Shown here one piece after another: positions 63,713-64,000 of a DNA stretch of 64,000 nt. The DNA comes from Pseudoalteromonas luteoviolacea (GTDB lineage: Bacteria > Pseudomonadota > Gammaproteobacteria > Enterobacterales > Alteromonadaceae), in NCBI RefSeq assembly GCF_000814765.1, contig NZ_JWIC01000007.1, positions 1,218,500 to 1,282,499 of the forward strand, written 5' to 3'. A model generated the notes under the pieces. The model was given only the letters and a program-made list of their open reading frames with translations. It was not told the DNA's origin and ran no database searches. Numbering within the stretch: the first letter of the stretch is position 1; the number at the start of each line of letters is the position of its first letter. The translations under genes were made by a program, and so were the position numbers.

Positions 63713-64000
63713 TTAGAACGTATAAGTTGCTTTGACATAGTAGAAACCACCATTAATACCAAATGGAGAGGTTTCATAGTAGATACCCCCCCATGTGTTT
63801 GAAGGCGTAAGTTCATTGTTGCCCTCTTCAAGAAAGTCAATGACTTTCTCTGCATCTTGGTCAAAGATGTTATTTGCACCTACCGTTAAGCTGATATTCT
63901 CTGTCGCGTAATACGTTAGCTCGGCATCAAAAGTGAAGCTGGGATCGGCCATGATTGCTGTAGCATCATAGTCAACGTGAACACCTTGGTATTCACCAAA
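63713..64000 (-). CDS. TonB-dependent receptor, C-terminal end only
   Basis: The frame is open to the right edge (it reads FGEYQGVHVDYDATAI before the ATG at 63952), so the gene begins outside the window. The visible 95 residues form the last barrel strands with the conserved LTVGANNIFDQDAE motif and the terminal YVKATYTF. The ligand cannot be told. Confidence 0.9.
   Translation of the reverse strand, partial: FGEYQGVHVDYDATAIMADPSFTFDAELTYYATENISLTVGANNIFDQDAEKVIDFLEEGNNELTPSNTWGGIYYETSPFGINGGFYYVKATYTF

Noticed and set aside
1..64000. tRNA or rRNA genes
   Set aside because: No cloverleaf with CCA end or rRNA-like stretch was recognised by eye; a tRNA scan would settle it.

Overview
The window looks like a chromosomal segment of a marine gammaproteobacterium of the Alteromonadales, most likely Pseudoalteromonas or a close relative. 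The reasons are moderate-to-low GC, many TonB-dependent receptors and hybrid sensor kinases, a TonB receptor/LacI/MFS/trehalase sugar locus, a TPR-sulfotransferase beside a TonB receptor, and REP-like palindromes with a GCGGGCTTGCCCCGC core. This is inferred from gene content and protein resemblance; no search was run.

Positions 1-12500 are an accessory, defence-type region. A partial gene for a two-TM ion channel faces a complete DNA phosphorothioation (Dnd) modification operon, dndBCDE (minus strand, genes overlapping). dndA is divergent and shares its operon with a HARE-HTH/Mrr-type endonuclease and a pentapeptide-repeat protein. Converging on these is a phosphorothioation-associated putative methyltransferase, preceded by an unlisted 58-aa excisionase-like HTH gene. 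No dptFGH restriction genes lie in the window, so the HARE-Mrr protein is the obvious candidate restriction or effector partner. A 14-bp perfect palindrome sits in the dndB/dndA divergent promoter. The region ends in REP-like repeats: an IS110/IS1111-type element with an amber-interrupted transposase is inserted in the loop of a REP hairpin, and a GIY-YIG gene lies between 50-bp direct repeats.

Positions 12500-35000 are mostly ordinary chromosome. They hold an amidohydrolase, a LysR regulator, dgt, a large Sel1-repeat lipoprotein, a YecA-like protein that seems to start at AUU, an EAL phosphodiesterase beside a stand-alone BLUF photoreceptor, and a hybrid kinase. A DUF2938-cupin pair follows a MerR-type promoter (19-bp spacer around an 18-bp palindrome). 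Then come a threonine aldolase, two paralogous small outer-membrane barrels, an Asp/Glu racemase and a secreted phospholipase C-like protein.

Positions 35000-42000 are a trehalose-use locus (TonB receptor, LacI regulator, MFS permease, GH37 trehalase) with two near-identical LacI-type operators. Positions 42000-51600 hold a His-rich lipoprotein behind Zur-like boxes, two WD40-like lipoproteins, an apparently frameshifted NERD-domain gene, a CDF metal exporter with an altered metal site, and a hybrid kinase. Positions 52000-54800 form an iron/oxidative-stress cluster (bfd, two complementary bacterioferritins, a DUF2753-like protein and Mn-type SOD) with Fur-like boxes. The rest carries a solute-binding protein, tdk, two more kinases, rlmF, an alpha/beta hydrolase, a TPR-sulfotransferase and the C-terminal end of another TonB receptor running off the window.
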